The translations under genes were made by a program, and so were the position numbers. The notes beneath the pieces are model-generated. The model did not search any database. It saw nothing but the letters and a program-made list of their open reading frames with translations, and was not told the origin of the DNA. From positions 1 to 7,790 of the forward strand of contig CAMHNT010000103.1 of NCBI GenBank assembly GCA_946186535.1: DNA of 7,790 nt, written 5' to 3'. The stretch comes from an uncultured Clostridia bacterium. Its GTDB lineage: Bacteria > Bacillota > Clostridia > Oscillospirales > Acutalibacteraceae. Shown one piece after another: positions 5,743 through 7,790 of the stretch (positions are counted from its first letter, which is position 1; each line of letters opens with the position of its first letter).

Positions 5743-5789
5743 CGGCGACAGCACTGAAGCCGGGTGTCGCCGGTTCCCCGGAATTCAGT
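5743..5789. repeat. Interleaved GC-rich inverted repeats (pseudoknot-like)
   Basis: Arms CGGCGACA (5743-5750) and TGTCGCCG (5765-5772) pair perfectly. The loop between them contains ACTGAA-G-CCGG (5753-5763), which pairs with CCGG-AA-TTCAGT (5778-5789). The two stems interleave, so they form either a pseudoknot or two alternative hairpins. The element is a GC-rich island immediately upstream of the operon promoter, not in its transcript. A protein-binding site or a transfer origin are possibilities; no known nick site was recognised. Confidence 0.5.
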
Positions 5790-5836
5790 CTTTAAATGCG
5801 CTTGACTTTTTCGCTTGATGTTGTTCTTAAATAAAT

Positions 5837-5862
5837 AAATCAGCTTATTCCTAAGCTGATTT
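5837..5862. terminator. Perfect hairpin, possible secondary terminator
   Basis: An 11-bp perfect stem (5837-5847 with 5852-5862, AAATCAGCTTA / TAAGCTGATTT) closes a TTCC loop. On the minus strand it is followed by ATTTATTTAAG, which is U-rich but interrupted. It lies about 105 bases beyond the better terminator and could back it up between the large gene and the operon. Confidence 0.5.
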
Positions 5863-5965
5863 GTACATAGTGTTATATTTATACTTTTCTTTTGCTTCTG
5901 TATTTTTATTGAAGAGATATTTTTTACGGTTTCGGATTTTTATTGACATTATTTTTAGTATCAAA

Positions 5966-5996
5966 TAAAAAAAGCAGCCTGTTTTCAAGCTGCTTT
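5966..5996 (-). terminator. Rho-independent terminator of the large HTH-repeat gene
   Basis: On the minus strand the stem AAAGCAGC / GCTGCTTT (5996-5989 with 5978-5971) is followed by TTTTATTTG, a good U-tract. It starts about 9 bases after the TAA at 6007-6005 of the large gene, the classic position for its terminator. Confidence 0.8.
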
Positions 5997-6004
5997 GTGT
6001 AGGG

Positions 6005-7790
6005 TTATAGTTCTTTTTCTCTGTTTCTGTGTCTGTTTATTTCTCTTTCTCTTTCTCGTTCCCGTTCTTTTTCTCTTTCTATTTCTATTATTTTGATTTT
6101 TTCGGCTGACGCTGCTTCGATAAATTTAACCAGGCTGTTTGTTTCGCCGGTATTAATATAATAGCATGATATGTATATTTCCCAGACGATGCAGTCGGCT
6201 TTAAGTTTGAAAAGGTTGAATATACGGTCTGCGAGTTTGTATGAAAAGTGAATCCTTCCGTCAGAGTCTTTGCATATATCGTACACTATTCGGTATATCT
6301 GATTTCTGCTGCATTGTGAAATATCCTCCATGATATCCGGTTCCGACAGGATAGCCCAATATTCTGCAATGATATTATAGTACTCACGGAATTCTTTTGT
6401 CGCAGGAACACCGATACCCAGATTTTTGTCCAATGAGCTATATAACTCCGGCAAAATTGATCGGGGTGAGTCATTGATTTTTTGAATAACCTTATATGTA
6501 TGTTCAATGAGGGGGTTGAAGAAAAACACTTTTTCGTGAGCGGAAAAAAACTCGTATTCCTTATCGTATATTTCCGGTTTATCTGCCGTATCTCCGAAGT
6601 CGTACCTGCTCAGATTTTTGGATGGAATCCATTCTCTGATTTTACGGATGCTGTAATATAGATTACCGAAACCTGATTCCCGACTGATGAATGTTTTTGT
6701 GTGTTTCATTTCGTCGTTATAATCCGAAAGAAAAAATGCAAGCTGAATACCGCTTCCGAGATGTTCCGGAAGCAAATATCCTTTGTCGTCGAAACATTTT
6801 TCCAAGTATATCGCCAGAATGGTTTTTTGCTGATCCGCAGTGAATGTAAAATTGGATGTGGCGATAGTTCGTCTGTCAATATTCTGACGTGACTTTTCGT
6901 GATATTCTTCAATGGAAAAAAGCTTTTTGTCAAAATCTTTTTCTTTAAGGGAGTCCAGTTCACGTTTCGAATCATCGCATAAGCTTTTTATGAGCTTGAA
7001 TTCTTCGTCTGAAAGCGGCGTATATATTTCGTTTTCAACAGAATTACCAACGGGGTAGCCAAACCGCAAAAGCGCCTGATACTCAGATTGTTTTTGTTCC
7101 AGTTCGGAAATACGTTCGTAATATCTTTTTACTGCAAGTTCATAGTGAACGTTTGTTTTCAGAAGCTCTGCCAGCGTGTTTTTATGTATGTCAAACTCAG
7201 TCATCAGAAGATCGTGGATTTCATAGAATTCGTCATCCTCCAGCAGCGTATAACCGTCGCTGTCGTTTATTTCTTTGAACAGCTTCGTTATTTTATCCCC
7301 GATGGCTTCGTATTCGGGATATTCTTTTTTATCGGGATATTCCGAGTTTTCACCATTGTCCGGATTCAGGGAGAAGAAGATTTTTATTTTTTCTTCGGGT
7401 ACGCCCGTTTTTTCGGAAATGAATGAATACGACATGTTAAAGCGTTTTTTTAAACTATTCAGTTCCTTCGACGACTCGCTCAGGTTGCCCCATAGTTTCT
7501 CCGGAGCTGCGGTGAAACGGCTGTTTTTATTTTGCATTCCGAAGAGGAACAGTCCTTTTATTTTATATCCGATATCCTTGTATTCGTAATATGTTTGATG
7601 ATATATGACAACTTTGCGTTTGTGATCAGTCGTATCATAAAAATAATCGTTTGTGCTTATTTTACTGTTTGGATTCAAGGAGAAGAAGTCTTTAACTTTT
7701 TCTTCCGGTTCGCCTGTTTGGTCGGAAATATACGAATAAGAAATATCAAATCTTTTGGCTCTTTCATAAAAAAAGACTGATTTTGTATTG
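6005..7790 (-). CDS. Large protein of unknown function with tandem HTH-like repeats and ERE-rich tail, N-terminus outside the window
   Basis: The frame is open to the right edge (first visible codon at 7789), so the in-frame TTG at 7678 is not the true start. Two related units are visible. Unit A (about 7756-7547) has KRFDISYSYISDQTGEPEEK then VKDFFSLNP and ends YKDIGYKIKGLF. Unit B (about 7447-7277) has KRFNMSYSFISEKTGVPEEK then IKIFFSLNP and ends YEAIGDKITKLF. The period is 103 residues, and the pattern resembles XRE-type HTH (xxSYSxISxxTGxPEEKxKxFFS). The middle has a probable short coiled coil (YYERISELEQKQSEYQ) and charged helical segments. The last 27 residues are almost all Glu, Arg, Lys, Ile and Asn with repeated ERE. 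No membrane helix, signal peptide or catalytic motif is seen. I do not recognise the full-length family; DNA or protein binding is inferred from the HTH-like units. Confidence 0.8.
   Translation of the reverse strand, partial: NTKSVFFYERAKRFDISYSYISDQTGEPEEKVKDFFSLNPNSKISTNDYFYDTTDHKRKVVIYHQTYYEYKDIGYKIKGLFLFGMQNKNSRFTAAPEKLWGNLSESSKELNSLKKRFNMSYSFISEKTGVPEEKIKIFFSLNPDNGENSEYPDKKEYPEYEAIGDKITKLFKEINDSDGYTLLEDDEFYEIHDLLMTEFDIHKNTLAELLKTNVHYELAVKRYYERISELEQKQSEYQALLRFGYPVGNSVENEIYTPLSDEEFKLIKSLCDDSKRELDSLKEKDFDKKLFSIEEYHEKSRQNIDRRTIATSNFTFTADQQKTILAIYLEKCFDDKGYLLPEHLGSGIQLAFFLSDYNDEMKHTKTFISRESGFGNLYYSIRKIREWIPSKNLSRYDFGDTADKPEIYDKEYEFFSAHEKVFFFNPLIEHTYKVIQKINDSPRSILPELYSSLDKNLGIGVPATKEFREYYNIIAEYWAILSEPDIMEDISQCSRNQIYRIVYDICKDSDGRIHFSYKLADRIFNLFKLKADCIVWEIYISCYYINTGETNSLVKFIEAASAEKIKIIEIEREKEREREREREINRHRNREKEL
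6008..6088 (-). repeat. Polypurine low-complexity tract encoding the ERE-rich tail
   Basis: The coding strand is almost all purine, with repeated GA(G/A)AGA-type units; the plus strand shows CTTTCTCTTTCTC-type runs at about 6040-6082. It encodes the Glu/Arg-rich C-terminus of the large protein. Such tracts can change length by slippage and can adopt triplex structures. Whether the length varies here cannot be told from one sequence. Confidence 0.65.

Noticed and set aside
5943..5971. Plus-strand TTGACA with a TAAAAA 17 bases on, as an antisense promoter into the large gene
   Set aside because: The -10 match is weak and the site overlaps a terminator hairpin; AT-rich chance match is likely.
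7088..7589. Overlapping plus-strand frames rich in Phe within the large gene
   Set aside because: They are the complement of a Glu/Lys-rich coding strand, with no ribosome binding sites.
7676..7678. TTG as the start of the large HTH-repeat protein
   Set aside because: The frame stays open upstream and encodes the first half of a repeat unit that the TTG would cut in two.
1..7790. tRNA, rRNA or CRISPR array
   Set aside because: No cloverleaf, rRNA core sequence or regularly spaced direct repeats were seen on either strand by eye.

Overview
The window looks like an accessory, partly decayed stretch from a Gram-positive gut-type Clostridia genome, most like Ruminococcus or another Oscillospiraceae. 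This is inferred from moderate GC, strong AGGAGG-type ribosome binding sites, a ruminococcal-style lipoprotein, and a COG2865-type ATPase next to conjugation genes. No database search was run.

Layout. (1) 1-1181, plus strand: the 3' part of an AlbA_2/RecG-C-like (COG2865) regulator or ATPase gene. It is cut by the window edge, and its C-terminal winged helix is in a different frame. (2) 1182-1833: no intact gene. It holds hairpins, a clear plus-strand terminator, a frameshifted relic of a PIN-domain toxin-type gene (1483-1732), and a bidirectional terminator. (3) 1834-2979, minus strand: a secreted lipoprotein with its own TTGACA/TATAAC promoter and an 18-bp palindrome at the predicted transcript start. 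(4) 3086-5663, minus strand: a compact operon reading leader ORF, three-helix membrane protein, ClpP-like protease, then a VirD4/TraG-type coupling ATPase. The first two full genes overlap by ATGA. The stop codon of clpP lies inside the ribosome binding site of the ATPase gene. Upstream of the operon promoter is a GC-rich pair of interleaved inverted repeats. (5) 5837-6007: tandem hairpins, one a good minus-strand terminator. (6) 6005-7790, minus strand: a large protein of unknown function that runs off the right edge. It has at least two tandem HTH-like repeats and an ERE-rich tail.

The most interesting unit is the membrane protein / ClpP / VirD4 operon. The VirD4 homologue has all the ATPase motifs but no N-terminal membrane anchor. 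In its place is a short acidic segment containing a duplicated motif. The small membrane protein two genes upstream could supply the anchor in trans, and a dedicated ClpP peptidase sits between them. This is inference; the sequence itself shows only the domains and the tight coupling.

Up to four reading frames in the window look shifted by one or a few bases (COG2865 gene, PIN relic, leader ORF, clpP). In clpP the shift is at an A7 run. Sequencing or assembly error, real decay and programmed slippage are all possible, so the reading frames should be confirmed from raw reads.
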